Shown: positions 17,484 through 26,309 of the stretch, in pieces
Layout of the letters: each line of letters starts with the position of its first letter
Numbering within the stretch: the first letter of the stretch is position 1
Origin: an uncultured Bacteroides sp.
Lineage (GTDB): Bacteria > Bacteroidota > Bacteroidia > Bacteroidales > Bacteroidaceae
DNA: 64,000 bases
Direction of reading: 5' to 3'
NCBI GenBank assembly: GCA_949294185.1
Contig: CASFGA010000008.1
Span: 185,606-249,605 of the forward strand
Position numbers and translations under genes: made by a program
Notes under the pieces: generated by a model
The model's database searches: none
Seen by the model: only the letters and a program-made list of their open reading frames with translations
Told to the model about the DNA's origin: nothing

Positions 17484-17570
17484 CGGAAGCTGGGGGATTC
17501 GAACCCCCGGTACGGTAACCCGTACGGCAGTTTAGCAAACTGCTGGTTTCAGCCACTCACCCAAACTTCC
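17484..17570 (-). tRNA. tRNA-Ser (GCT)
   Basis: An 87-base class II tRNA on the minus strand: acceptor GGAAGTT with AGCTTCC, anticodon stem GCAGT/ACTGC enclosing loop TTGCTAA (anticodon GCT), a long variable arm (CGTACGGGTTACCGTAC) and T-loop GTTCGAATC. CCA is not encoded. Confidence 0.95.
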
Positions 17571-17609
17571 TTTACTCAGTTTCAAGTAGCGTTGTTTCCC
17601 AATCGCGGT

Positions 17610-17642
17610 GCAAATGTAGGGGAAGTTTTTTATTCCTGCAAA
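17610..17642 (-). promoter_or_regulatory. Promoter of the tRNA-Ser/tRNA-Glu pair
   Basis: On the minus strand TTTG (17642-17639), exactly 20 bases, then TACATTTGC (17618-17610): an essentially perfect Bacteroidetes promoter about 40 bases before tRNA-Ser. Confidence 0.8.
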
Positions 17643-17684
17643 CATTTACCTAACTTTTTTATCGCTTTTTCTTTGGAGATTTAT

Positions 17685-17692
17685 TAACTTTG
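17685..17692 (+). promoter_or_regulatory. Possible -7 element of valS
   Basis: TAACTTTG matches the Bacteroidetes -7 box and lies 52 bases before the valS start. The upstream TTG element is poor at 19-20 bases, so this is only partly supported. Confidence 0.45.
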
Positions 17693-17744
17693 TCGCCAAT
17701 TATAAGGATAAGCGTTTAACTCTTAACAAGATAATAGTAAAACA

Positions 17745-20378
17745 ATGGAATTAGCAAGTAAGTACAATCCCGCTGATGTGGAGGGAAAATGGTACCAGTA
17801 TTGGTTGGACAATAAGCTTTTCAGTTCGAAACCCGACGGACGCGAGCCGTATACCGTCGTTATTCCGCCTCCCAACGTGACTGGTGTGCTCCACATGGGA
17901 CACATGCTTAACAATACGATACAAGATATATTGGTGCGCCGTGCGCGTATGATGGGGAAGAATGCCTGTTGGGTTCCCGGAACTGACCATGCATCCATTG
18001 CTACCGAGGCGAAGGTGGTGAACAAGCTGGCGCAGCAGGGAATCAAGAAGACGGATCTTACTCGCGACGAGTTTTTGAAACATGCCTGGGCCTGGACGGA
18101 AGAGCACGGGGGGATCATTCTCAAGCAGCTTCGCAAGCTCGGTGCTTCGTGCGACTGGGACCGTACAGCCTTTACGATGGATGAAGCCCGCAGCAAAAGT
18201 GTTATTAAGGTGTTCGTAGACCTTTATAACAAGGGGCTGATTTATCGTGGCGTGCGCATGGTGAACTGGGATCCGAAAGCTCTTACGGCTTTGTCGGACG
18301 AGGAAGTAATCTATAAGGAGGAACACAGCAAACTGTATTATCTCCGTTACATGGTGGAGGGGGATGCCGAAGGGCGTTATGCGGTGGTTGCCACAACCCG
18401 TCCGGAGACAATCATGGGCGATACGGCGATGTGCATCAATCCCAATGACCCGAAAAATGCGTGGCTGAAAGGGAAAAAGGTCATTGTGCCGTTGGTAAAC
18501 CGCGTGATTCCGGTGATTGAGGATGACTATGTGGACATCGAGTTCGGTACAGGCTGCCTGAAGGTTACTCCGGCTCATGATGTGAACGACTATATGTTGG
18601 GCGAAAAATATAATTTGCCTTCGATAGACATCTTTAATGATAACGGAACAATCAGCGAAGCGGCAGGAATGTACGTAGGCATGGATCGTTTCGATGTGCG
18701 CAAGCAGATTGCCGTAGACTTGAAGGCGGCCGGACTGTTGGAAAAGGAGGAGGATTACACCAATAAGGTGGGATTTTCCGAACGTACCAATGTGGCTATC
18801 GAGCCGAAGCTCTCCATGCAGTGGTTCTTGAAGATGCAGCATTTTGCAGACATGGCCCTGCCTCCGGTGATGAATGATGAGCTGAAATTTTATCCTGCCA
18901 AATACAAGAATACGTATCGCAACTGGTTGGAGAACATCAAGGACTGGTGTATCAGCCGTCAGCTGTGGTGGGGACACCGCATCCCGGCTTACTATCTGCC
19001 GGAAGGCGGATTCGTGGTGGCCGAAACGCCGGAGCAGGCTCTGGAGCTGGCCAAGCAGAAGACTGGGCGCGACATGAAGATGGAAGAGTTGCGTCAGGAT
19101 GACGACTGTCTGGATACGTGGTTCTCTTCTTGGCTGTGGCCTATCTCATTGTTCGACGGTATCAACAATCCCGGAAATGATGAGATTAAATATTATTATC
19201 CTACCTCCGACCTGGTGACCGGACCGGACATTATCTTTTTCTGGGTGGCCCGAATGATTATGGCGGGTTATGAATATATGGGCGACATGCCGTTCAGAAA
19301 CGTTTATTTTACGGGTATCGTGCGCGACAAGATTGGACGGAAGATGTCCAAGTCGCTCGGAAATTCTCCCGACCCCTTGGAACTTATCGACAAATACGGT
19401 GCCGACGGCGTGCGTATGGGCATGATGCTTTCGGCCCCTGCGGGTAACGACATTCTTTTCGATGATGCTCTGTGCGAACAAGGCCGCAACTTCAACAACA
19501 AGATATGGAATGCCTTCCGCCTTGTAAAGGGATGGCAGACGGCCGACATCGGGCAGCCGGAGTATGCGCGTATAGCTGTAGAGTGGTTTGACGCGATGAT
19601 AAACAAGACGGCTGCGGAGGTAAACGATCTTTTCGGCAAATACCGTCTGAGCGAAGCCCTGATGGCCGTCTACAAACTCTTCTGGGATGAATTCTCAAGC
19701 TGGTATCTGGAACTGGTGAAGCCTGCTTACGGACAGCCGATTGACAAGGTGACCTATGGAAAGACTCTGGGATTCTTCGACACTTTGCTGAAGCTGCTGC
19801 ATCCGTTCATGCCGTTCATCACCGAAGAGCTTTGGCAGCATATTTACGAACGCAAGGCAGGCGAGAGCATTATGGTGCAGCAGTTGCATACGGCAGACTC
19901 ATTCGACGAATCTCTTATTGCTCGCTTTGAGGCTGTGAAAGAGGTAATCAGCGGTATTCGTACTGTCCGCTTGCAGAAGAATATTGCCCAAAAGGAAGCC
20001 TTGTCTTTGGAAGTGGTGGGCGAGAGTCCGATAGAGGCATTCAATCCGGTCATTATAAAGTTGTGCAATCTTTCAAGTATCGCTTCTGTGTCGGTCAAGA
20101 CGGAAGGTTCGGCTGCCTATATGGTCGGAACGACGGAGTATGCCGTTCCTTTGGGCAATCTTATCAATGTGGAAGAGGAGTTGAAAAAGCTTGAGGCGGA
20201 CTTGAAATATCAGGAAGGCTTCTTGCAGAGCGTGCTTAAGAAACTGGGAAATGAAAAGTTCGTAAGCAAGGCACCGGCCAATGTCATAGAAATGGAGCGC
20301 AAGAAGCAGGCTGATGCGGAAACCAAGATTGCGGCACTCAAAGAAAGCATTGCCGCGCTGAAAAAGGACAATGCGTAA
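17745..20378 (+). CDS. valS: Valyl-tRNA synthetase
   Basis: The 877-residue class I synthetase charges tRNA-Val. The HIGH-type motif HMGH is at residues 50-53 inside [14 protein letters not shown], followed by the CP1 editing domain, the KMSKS loop ([15 protein letters not shown]), an anticodon-binding domain and a C-terminal coiled coil (about residues 810-877, rich in Lys and Glu). Length is normal for ValS. The start at 17745 is supported by the standard N-terminus [20 protein letters not shown]. It is followed with a small gap by a glycosyltransferase gene, so transcription probably continues. Confidence 0.98.
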   Translation: MELASKYNPADVEGKWYQYWLDNKLFSSKPDGREPYTVVIPPPNVTGVLHMGHMLNNTIQDILVRRARMMGKNACWVPGTDHASIATEAKVVNKLAQQGIKKTDLTRDEFLKHAWAWTEEHGGIILKQLRKLGASCDWDRTAFTMDEARSKSVIKVFVDLYNKGLIYRGVRMVNWDPKALTALSDEEVIYKEEHSKLYYLRYMVEGDAEGRYAVVATTRPETIMGDTAMCINPNDPKNAWLKGKKVIVPLVNRVIPVIEDDYVDIEFGTGCLKVTPAHDVNDYMLGEKYNLPSIDIFNDNGTISEAAGMYVGMDRFDVRKQIAVDLKAAGLLEKEEDYTNKVGFSERTNVAIEPKLSMQWFLKMQHFADMALPPVMNDELKFYPAKYKNTYRNWLENIKDWCISRQLWWGHRIPAYYLPEGGFVVAETPEQALELAKQKTGRDMKMEELRQDDDCLDTWFSSWLWPISLFDGINNPGNDEIKYYYPTSDLVTGPDIIFFWVARMIMAGYEYMGDMPFRNVYFTGIVRDKIGRKMSKSLGNSPDPLELIDKYGADGVRMGMMLSAPAGNDILFDDALCEQGRNFNNKIWNAFRLVKGWQTADIGQPEYARIAVEWFDAMINKTAAEVNDLFGKYRLSEALMAVYKLFWDEFSSWYLELVKPAYGQPIDKVTYGKTLGFFDTLLKLLHPFMPFITEELWQHIYERKAGESIMVQQLHTADSFDESLIARFEAVKEVISGIRTVRLQKNIAQKEALSLEVVGESPIEAFNPVIIKLCNLSSIASVSVKTEGSAAYMVGTTEYAVPLGNLINVEEELKKLEADLKYQEGFLQSVLKKLGNEKFVSKAPANVIEMERKKQADAETKIAALKESIAALKKDNA

Positions 20379-20388
20379 ATCAGATATC

Positions 20389-21135
20389 ATGCAGACAAGT
20401 GACAGTATAGTCATTATCCCTACTTATAATGAGAAGGAGAATATCGAAAACATTATCCGGGCTGTGTTCGGCCTGGATAAGTGTTTTCATATTTTAGTGA
20501 TTGAAGACAATTCGCCCGACGGGACGGCCGACATCGTGCGCCGTCTGCAAAAGGAGTTTCCCGAGCGCCTGTTCATGATCGAGCGGAAGGGAAAGCTCGG
20601 TTTGGGCACGGCTTATATTGAGGGATTTAAGTGGGCGATCGAGCGGAGATACGATTATATCTTCGAGATGGATGCCGACTTCAGCCACAATCCCAACGAC
20701 CTTCCGCGTCTTTACAAGGCATGTCATGACGAGGGAGGCGATGTGGTGGTCGGGTCGCGCTATATAAGCGGCGTGAACGTGGTGAACTGGCCGATGGGGC
20801 GGGTGCTGATGTCTTATTTCGCCTCAAAGTATGTGCGTTTCATTACGGGTATCCCTGTGCATGACACTACGGCTGGATTCGTATGCTACCGTCGCGGAGT
20901 GTTGGAGACTATTCCGTTGGACCGGATTCGCTTCAAGGGATATGCCTTTCAGATAGAGATGAAGTTTACCGCCTATAAATGCAAATTTAATGTGGTGGAG
21001 GTGCCGGTCATTTTCATCAACCGTGAACTGGGTACTTCGAAGATGAACAGCAGTATTTTCGGCGAGGCGGTGTTTGGAGTGATCCGGCTGAAATGGGACA
21101 GCTGGTTCAAGAAATATCCTGTAAAACAAAAATAA
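20389..21135 (+). CDS. Polyprenol-phosphate mannosyltransferase-like GT2
   Basis: The 248-residue GT2 enzyme resembles dolichol-phosphate mannose synthase. It starts SIVIIPTYNEKENIENII, has the nucleotide-binding VIEDNSPDGTADIV, the metal-binding DAD in FEMDADFSHNPNDLP, and lacks the C-terminal membrane helices found in some relatives. It should move a sugar from a nucleotide sugar to a polyprenyl phosphate on the cytoplasmic face, supplying a lipid-linked donor for periplasmic glycosylation. The start at 20389 (MQTSD) is preferred; an earlier ATG at 20371 overlaps the valS stop and adds only six residues. Confidence 0.87.
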   Translation: MQTSDSIVIIPTYNEKENIENIIRAVFGLDKCFHILVIEDNSPDGTADIVRRLQKEFPERLFMIERKGKLGLGTAYIEGFKWAIERRYDYIFEMDADFSHNPNDLPRLYKACHDEGGDVVVGSRYISGVNVVNWPMGRVLMSYFASKYVRFITGIPVHDTTAGFVCYRRGVLETIPLDRIRFKGYAFQIEMKFTAYKCKFNVVEVPVIFINRELGTSKMNSSIFGEAVFGVIRLKWDSWFKKYPVKQK

Positions 21136-21142
21136 GACAGTT

Positions 21143-22477
21143 ATGCTTTGGATACACAATGCGATTATCGTGAATGAAGGCAGGCGGTTTGCCGGTTCTG
21201 TCGTAGTCGACGGAGAGGTAATCCGTGAGGTATTGGAGGGGGATATGCGCCCTTCGTCGGAGTGTGACAGTGAGATAGACGCGCACGGATGCTTTCTGAT
21301 GCCGGGAGTGATTGATGACCACGTTCATTTCCGCGACCCGGGCCTGACCCACAAGGCAGATATGGCGACCGAAACGGCTGCTGCCGCGGCGGGAGGCGTG
21401 ACTTCATTCATGGATATGCCGAACTGCAATCCGCAGACCACAACGATAGAGGCGCTTGAAGACAAGTTTGCCGATGCCGCCACCAAGTGTGTGGTGAACT
21501 ATTCGTTTTATTTCGGGGCGACAAACAGCAATGCCGACCTGCTTAAAGAGCTTGACAAGACCCGTGTCTGCGGCGTGAAGCTCTTTATGGGAGCCAGTAC
21601 AGGGAATATGCTTGTCGACCGGATGGAAACGCTCCGGCGGATTTTTTCCGAGGCGGGGATGCTCATCGCGACACATTGTGAAGACCAGTCCGTCATCCGC
21701 CGGAATACGGAACTGTTCAAGGAAAAATACGGAGAAGATCCGGATATATCCTGCCATCCGCTGATCCGGAGTGAGGAAGCCTGTTGGGAGTCGTCGTCAT
21801 TGGCTGTCCGGCTTGCCAGGGAAACGGGGGCCCGTCTGCATATCCTGCATGTGAGCACGGCTCGTGAGTTGGATTTGTTTGAAGACAAGCCGCTTTCGGA
21901 AAAGCGGATTACCGCCGAAGCTTGTGTTTCCCATCTGATGTTCTGTGATGACGACTATAAGACATTGGGCGCGCGTATCAAGTGCAATCCAAGTGTCAAG
22001 ACCCGCAGAGACCGCGATGCTTTGCGTCGGGTACTGACGACAGACCGTATTGATGTGGTGGGGACAGACCATGCTCCCCATCTTCTCTCGGAGAAGCAGG
22101 GCGGTGCTTTGAAGGCGGTGTCGGGCATGCCGATGCTTCAGTTTTCGTTGGTCAGCATGTTTGAACTGGTGCGTGAAGGCGTTCTTACGGTAGAGCAGGT
22201 GGTACAGAAAATGTGTCATGCTCCTGCCGAACTGTTCCAGATAAAGGGACGCGGCTATATTCGGCCGGGTTATCAGGCCGATTTGGTTATGGTTAACCCG
22301 GATTATGAATGGCATCTTACGCCCGCTTGCATACGGAGCAAATGCGGGTGGAGTCCGATGGAAAACCAGACATTCCATGCACGGGTTGAAAAGACATGGG
22401 TCAACGGAGCATTGGTATATAGTGATGAAAAAGTGGATACCTCGCATCGCGGGCAGGCTTTGATATTTGAGCGGTAG
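21143..22477 (+). CDS. pyrC: Dihydroorotase
   Basis: The 444-residue amidohydrolase has the metal motif DDHVHFRDPG (about 58-67), the lysine region CGVKLFMGASTGNML expected to carry the carboxylated Lys or its equivalent, downstream histidines (IATHCEDQS, LHILHVST) and the catalytic GTDHAPH. This is a class I, PyrC/AllB-like dihydroorotase closing carbamoyl aspartate to dihydroorotate in pyrimidine synthesis. It starts 7 bases after the GT2 gene and ends 3 bases before the next one, so it is in the middle of an operon. Confidence 0.9.
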   Translation: MLWIHNAIIVNEGRRFAGSVVVDGEVIREVLEGDMRPSSECDSEIDAHGCFLMPGVIDDHVHFRDPGLTHKADMATETAAAAAGGVTSFMDMPNCNPQTTTIEALEDKFADAATKCVVNYSFYFGATNSNADLLKELDKTRVCGVKLFMGASTGNMLVDRMETLRRIFSEAGMLIATHCEDQSVIRRNTELFKEKYGEDPDISCHPLIRSEEACWESSSLAVRLARETGARLHILHVSTARELDLFEDKPLSEKRITAEACVSHLMFCDDDYKTLGARIKCNPSVKTRRDRDALRRVLTTDRIDVVGTDHAPHLLSEKQGGALKAVSGMPMLQFSLVSMFELVREGVLTVEQVVQKMCHAPAELFQIKGRGYIRPGYQADLVMVNPDYEWHLTPACIRSKCGWSPMENQTFHARVEKTWVNGALVYSDEKVDTSHRGQALIFER

Positions 22478-22480
22478 GAT

Positions 22481-23380
22481 ATGGCAGGCGTGAAAGGGAG
22501 AATGGCTTATGAAATCCATGATTTGGCAGGGTATATCAACTGGATATACTTCTTTCATGCGTGGGGCTTTCAGCCGCGGTTTGCTTCGATTGCCGATATA
22601 CACGGCTGCGATGCCTGCCGTGCGGGCTGGTTGGCCGGATTCCCGACGGAAGAACGCAGCAAGGCTGCCGAAGCGATGCAGTTGCATAAAGAAGCCATGC
22701 GTATGCTGAATGCATTGGACGGCTCTTATAAAGTGTATGCCGTCTATCGTCTGATGGAGGCGAACTCGGATGGGGACAATCTGCTGTTGGAAGGGAAAAC
22801 TTTTCCTTTGCTGCGCCAACAGAATGTGTCTGCAGGCAAATTGTTTCTTTGCCTGAGCGACTTTGTCCGTCCGGTCTCTTCCGGTGTCGTTGATACGGTA
22901 GGAGCGTTTGCCACGACTGTGGATGCGGAGATGGAGGAACTTTATCCTGATGACGGTTACAGGCGGCTGTTGGTAAAGACACTGGCAGAGCGTCTGGCTG
23001 AGGCCGCGGCGGAAAAGATGCACGAAAAGATTCGTAAGGAAGTGTGGGGGTATGCCAAAGATGAGATGCTTACAGTGAAACAGATGTTGCATGAGGAATA
23101 TCAGGGAATACGTCCGGCTGTGGGATATCCTTCATTGCCTGATATGTCCGTCTGTTTCCTGCTTGATGAGTTGCTGGACATGGGCGGTATCGGCATCCGG
23201 CTGACGGAAAACGGGATGATGCAGCCTCATGCCTCTGTTTGCGGACTGATGTTTGCCCATCCTGCCTCGCATTATTTCTCTGTCGGGAAGATTGATGAAG
23301 AGCAGTTGGCCGACTATGCCCGTCGCCGGGGATATGCGTTGGAAGAAATGAGAAAGTATTTGACAGGAAATTTAGAATGA
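22481..23380 (+). CDS. Free-standing MetH reactivation-domain protein
   Basis: The 299-residue protein matches the activation domain of cobalamin-dependent methionine synthase in its second half: LAERLAEAAAEKMHEKIRKE, EEYQGIRPAVGYPSLPD, GIGIRLTENGMMQPHASVCG and HPASHYFSVGKIDEEQLADYA. These are the SAM-binding segments (RPAxGYP) used to remethylate inactive Cob(II)alamin. The N-terminal ~130 residues are not clearly assigned. In many Bacteroidetes MetH lacks this domain and a separate protein supplies it, which fits. metH itself is not in the window. The gene starts 3 bases after pyrC. Confidence 0.85.
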   Translation: MAGVKGRMAYEIHDLAGYINWIYFFHAWGFQPRFASIADIHGCDACRAGWLAGFPTEERSKAAEAMQLHKEAMRMLNALDGSYKVYAVYRLMEANSDGDNLLLEGKTFPLLRQQNVSAGKLFLCLSDFVRPVSSGVVDTVGAFATTVDAEMEELYPDDGYRRLLVKTLAERLAEAAAEKMHEKIRKEVWGYAKDEMLTVKQMLHEEYQGIRPAVGYPSLPDMSVCFLLDELLDMGGIGIRLTENGMMQPHASVCGLMFAHPASHYFSVGKIDEEQLADYARRRGYALEEMRKYLTGNLE

Positions 23381-23384
23381 AGAT

Positions 23385-24539
23385 ATGATTTTGTTACGGG
23401 TGTCTCTGCTGTTGCTGATTCTGCTGTTGCTGCCGGAGTGGTATATATATAAGGTGTATGTCCGCCGCTGGCGAAACGGGTGGTTAAGGCGGCTGTATAT
23501 GTTGCCTGGGCTCATTCTGCTTTTGGGACTGCTTGTCTTTATCGTTGCCAATGAGATGTTGCGCGACGGGTTTGGCATTTATCTGATAGTGACATTGTGT
23601 GTTGTCGTTCCCAAGGCGGTATTTGTCTTGTTCAGCCTTTTGCTCCGTGCGGCAGGCCGGTTGGTGAAGTGCGGCATTCCGCATGGGACGCTTTCCTTGC
23701 TTCCGGCTTTGGCTACATTCGGCTATATATGCTTTGGTGCGATAGAGGGGAAAGAGCATTTTCAGGTAAAGGAAGTCACGTTTGTTTCCCCCGATCTGCC
23801 CGCCTCCTTCGACGGATACCGTGTCTTGCAGATATCAGACATCCATTCCGGCAGTTGGAACGGAAACTCTGCCGCCTTGCAAGAGGCCATGTCCCTTTGT
23901 CTTGCCCAGTGTCCGGATTTGGCCGTGTTTACGGGCGACTTGGTAAACAGCCGTGCTGACGAGATGAAGAATCTGATGCCGGTCTTTTCCCGGCTGAAAG
24001 CAAAAGACGGTGTCTTTTCTGTTTTGGGAAACCATGATTATGCCACTTATACGCATTGGGATTCGGAGGCTGACCGTCTGGCGAATATTGATTCACTGAT
24101 TGCCCGGGAGAACCGGATGGGGTGGCAGATGCTGATGAACGAGCATCGGATTATTCGTCGCGGAAACGATTCGATAGCTTTGGTAGGGGTGGAGAACAGT
24201 GGAAATCCTCCTTTCCCCGACAAAGGTGATTTGCCGAAGGCGTTGCGCGGGACGGAAGGGATGTTCAAGATTCTTTTGAGTCATGATCCTACCCATTGGC
24301 GTCGGGAGGTATTGCCGGAAACGGATATCCAACTGATGCTGGCCGGGCATACGCACGACATGCAGGTCAGGCTGTTCGGCTTTTCGGTTTCGCGGTTCAT
24401 TTATCCGGAGCATCGGGGACTGTATCTGCAAGGGAAGCGCGGACTTTATGTCAATGTGGGACTGGGCTTTGTGCTTTTCCCGATGCGCCTGGGAGCGTGG
24501 CCTGAAATTACTGTCATCACACTGAAAAAAGGAAATTAG
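23385..24539 (+). CDS. Membrane-anchored metallophosphoesterase
   Basis: The 384-residue protein has several N-terminal transmembrane helices (about residues 3-20, 38-58, 66-90, 105-122) followed by a calcineurin-like phosphoesterase domain with LQISDIHSGS, FTGDLVN, LGNHDYATYTHWD and AGHTHDMQ. These are the metal ligands of the YaeI/LpxH-like family. The active site probably faces the periplasm or the membrane surface. A lipid or nucleotide phosphate is the likely substrate; which one is not visible. It starts 4 bases after the MetH-domain gene. Confidence 0.87.
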   Translation: MILLRVSLLLLILLLLPEWYIYKVYVRRWRNGWLRRLYMLPGLILLLGLLVFIVANEMLRDGFGIYLIVTLCVVVPKAVFVLFSLLLRAAGRLVKCGIPHGTLSLLPALATFGYICFGAIEGKEHFQVKEVTFVSPDLPASFDGYRVLQISDIHSGSWNGNSAALQEAMSLCLAQCPDLAVFTGDLVNSRADEMKNLMPVFSRLKAKDGVFSVLGNHDYATYTHWDSEADRLANIDSLIARENRMGWQMLMNEHRIIRRGNDSIALVGVENSGNPPFPDKGDLPKALRGTEGMFKILLSHDPTHWRREVLPETDIQLMLAGHTHDMQVRLFGFSVSRFIYPEHRGLYLQGKRGLYVNVGLGFVLFPMRLGAWPEITVITLKKGN

Positions 24540-24569
24540 TCATTTAACATTAATAACCATCAACGAACT

Positions 24570-25301
24570 ATGAGATTTTTGTATATCGTTTATCAGATTT
24601 GCATCGGACTCCCTATATTTTTGGTGCTGACATTTTTGACGGCTGTCACCACTACGGTGGGGTGTTGGTTGGGCAACGGACATTTTTGGGGATACTATCC
24701 CGGAAAAATCTGGTCACAGCTTACGTGCCTTGTCTTCCTGATTCCGGTGAAGGTTGAAGGGCGTGAAAACCTTGACCACAAGACTTCTTATGTGTTTCTT
24801 GCCAATCATCAGGGAGCGTTTGACATATTCCTGATTTATGGTTTCTTAGGAAGAAACTTCAAGTGGATGATGAAGCAAAGTCTGCGAAAGATACCTTTTG
24901 TGGGGAAAGCATGTGCATCAGCCGGATTTATCTTCGTAGACAGATCGAGTCCCCGCATGATTTATAAAACCATCAAGCATGCTGAAAAAGTGCTGACTGA
25001 CGGTACCTCACTGATGGTTTTCCCGGAGGGAAGGCGGACTTTTACCGGCCACATGAATGAATTTAAAAAGGGTGCTTTTTTCATTGCAGACCAATTACAG
25101 CTGCCTGTCGTGCCGATGACAATCAACGGCTCGTTTGATGTTCTGCCGCGCACGGGCAAGCTGCTTTCCCGTCATCCGCTGACACTTACCATCCATCCCC
25201 CTATCTGTCCGTTGGGAAAGAAAGGCCCGGAAAATCTTGAAATGCTGATGACGGAATCCTATAAGTCTATATCAGGCGGTTTGGAGCAGAAATACAGATG
25301 A
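24570..25301 (+). CDS. plsC: 1-acyl-sn-glycerol-3-phosphate acyltransferase
   Basis: The 243-residue protein has an N-terminal hydrophobic segment, the NHQGAFD catalytic box (H-x4-D), a middle FIFVDRSS block, the FPEGRRT acceptor-phosphate motif and a late VPMTINGS block. This is the standard PlsC layout: acylation of lysophosphatidic acid at sn-2 on the inner membrane. Thirty bases separate it from the phosphoesterase gene. A terminator follows at 25352-25399. A role in acylating other lipids (for example ornithine lipids) is possible. Confidence 0.88.
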   Translation: MRFLYIVYQICIGLPIFLVLTFLTAVTTTVGCWLGNGHFWGYYPGKIWSQLTCLVFLIPVKVEGRENLDHKTSYVFLANHQGAFDIFLIYGFLGRNFKWMMKQSLRKIPFVGKACASAGFIFVDRSSPRMIYKTIKHAEKVLTDGTSLMVFPEGRRTFTGHMNEFKKGAFFIADQLQLPVVPMTINGSFDVLPRTGKLLSRHPLTLTIHPPICPLGKKGPENLEMLMTESYKSISGGLEQKYR

Positions 25302-25351
25302 TTTGCCCGGCATGCAAAAATGATATTGCAGTAATGAAAAAATGATATGAA

Positions 25352-25399
25352 AAGAGCGGCCGCACTTGTTGTCTGTATCAGCGAAGTGCGGCTGCTCTT
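25352..25399. terminator. Bidirectional terminator between plsC and the DUF4369 gene
   Basis: AAGAGCGGCCGCACTT and AAGTGCGGCTGCTCTT form a long stem with one mismatch around a 16-base loop. It lies between convergent genes and is flanked by A- and T-rich bases on both sides. Confidence 0.65.
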
Positions 25400-25425
25400 A
25401 TAAATATGAATCAAGATGAAATCTG

Positions 25426-26124
25426 TCAGTTCATAGCCCGTATCTTTTCCATGTTGCTGCGGGCTGCGGTGATGTAATCCTTTATCATCGGATTGTTTTT
25501 GAACGAATCAGGTGCCTTGTTCACAATCTCTTCCATGACAGGAGTCAGGAACGGAAAAGGCATGTTGTTGCCAATCAGGATGAATATTCCCGGACCCAAA
25601 GCATTGTTATAATTATCCTGAATGAAAGATTTTACGAGATTGTTTCTTTCTTCCAGCAGGTCAGCGCGTTTTTGGGATATTTCATTCTGTTCCTTTTCTC
25701 CGTAAGAACCGTCCATGATCAGGCGGCTTTCTTCATATTCCACTTCCGATGTACGGTCGTCCAGTGAGTTCTGGCTCATCATGAAGTCGTTGAAACAGTT
25801 GTTTAGCGGCGTGCCCTTGATGGTTATCCGCGCATTGTCTATCTGGATGGAAATGTTTCCCGGTTCGAGAACAAAAGGCATAATCCGGTTGTTGTCCATA
25901 TATAGCAGAGCCAGTACCGTAGAATCGACCTTTCCTTTCATTTTGAAAAGGCCGTGAATGACTTCCGCTGAATCGACATTGACCAGTCCGTCGCCTGCCG
26001 GAACCTTGATGAAAAGCATTTTCCCGTCCAAGGTAGAAACAGAAGAAGCTCCCTCTATCTTATATTTTTTTGCACACGAAGAGCAAAGAATCGCACACAA
26101 CAGGAAAAAATAAAGCCTATACAT
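25426..26124 (-). CDS. DUF4369-type lipoprotein
   Basis: The 232-residue protein starts with a lipoprotein signal (YFFLLCAILCSSC, Cys17). Its N-terminal half fits the DUF4369 fold (YKIEGASSVSTLDGKMLFIKV, VDSAEVIHGLFKMKGKV, NNRIMPFVLEPGNISIQID) that in Bacteroidales often precedes a thioredoxin domain. No thioredoxin or CxxC motif is present here, and the second half is helical. It is probably a periplasmic lipoprotein of unknown role. The start at 26124 gives the correct signal; the longer frame to 26154 is less likely. Confidence 0.75.
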   Translation of the reverse strand: MYRLYFFLLCAILCSSCAKKYKIEGASSVSTLDGKMLFIKVPAGDGLVNVDSAEVIHGLFKMKGKVDSTVLALLYMDNNRIMPFVLEPGNISIQIDNARITIKGTPLNNCFNDFMMSQNSLDDRTSEVEYEESRLIMDGSYGEKEQNEISQKRADLLEERNNLVKSFIQDNYNNALGPGIFILIGNNMPFPFLTPVMEEIVNKAPDSFKNNPMIKDYITAARSNMEKIRAMN

Positions 26125-26251
26125 GAAATCTCCTTTGTTGAAATTACGCAGCAAAGGTATAATCTTTCGGTTAGGGTAGGAAAAAAATTATCATAAATTA
26201 AACTATATAGAGGATTATTACTTATTTCCCGTGTGGTGTCTTTTTTTTTAC

Positions 26252-26259
26252 TACATTTG
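26252..26259 (+). promoter_or_regulatory. Possible -7 element of the S46 peptidase genes
   Basis: TACATTTG followed by C fits the Bacteroidetes -7 box, 50 bases before the DPP7-like start. The -33 element is weak. Confidence 0.5.
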
Positions 26260-26309
26260 CAGCTTAGACAAACAGACAAGCAGAAATAACTAAAATCTGA
26301 AATAAAGCG

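Noticed and set aside
17751..18977. Minus-strand open frame of 408 codons
   Set aside because: Shadow of valS.
21797..23092. Minus-strand open frame of 431 codons
   Set aside because: Shadow of the dihydroorotase and MetH-domain genes, both with clear motifs.
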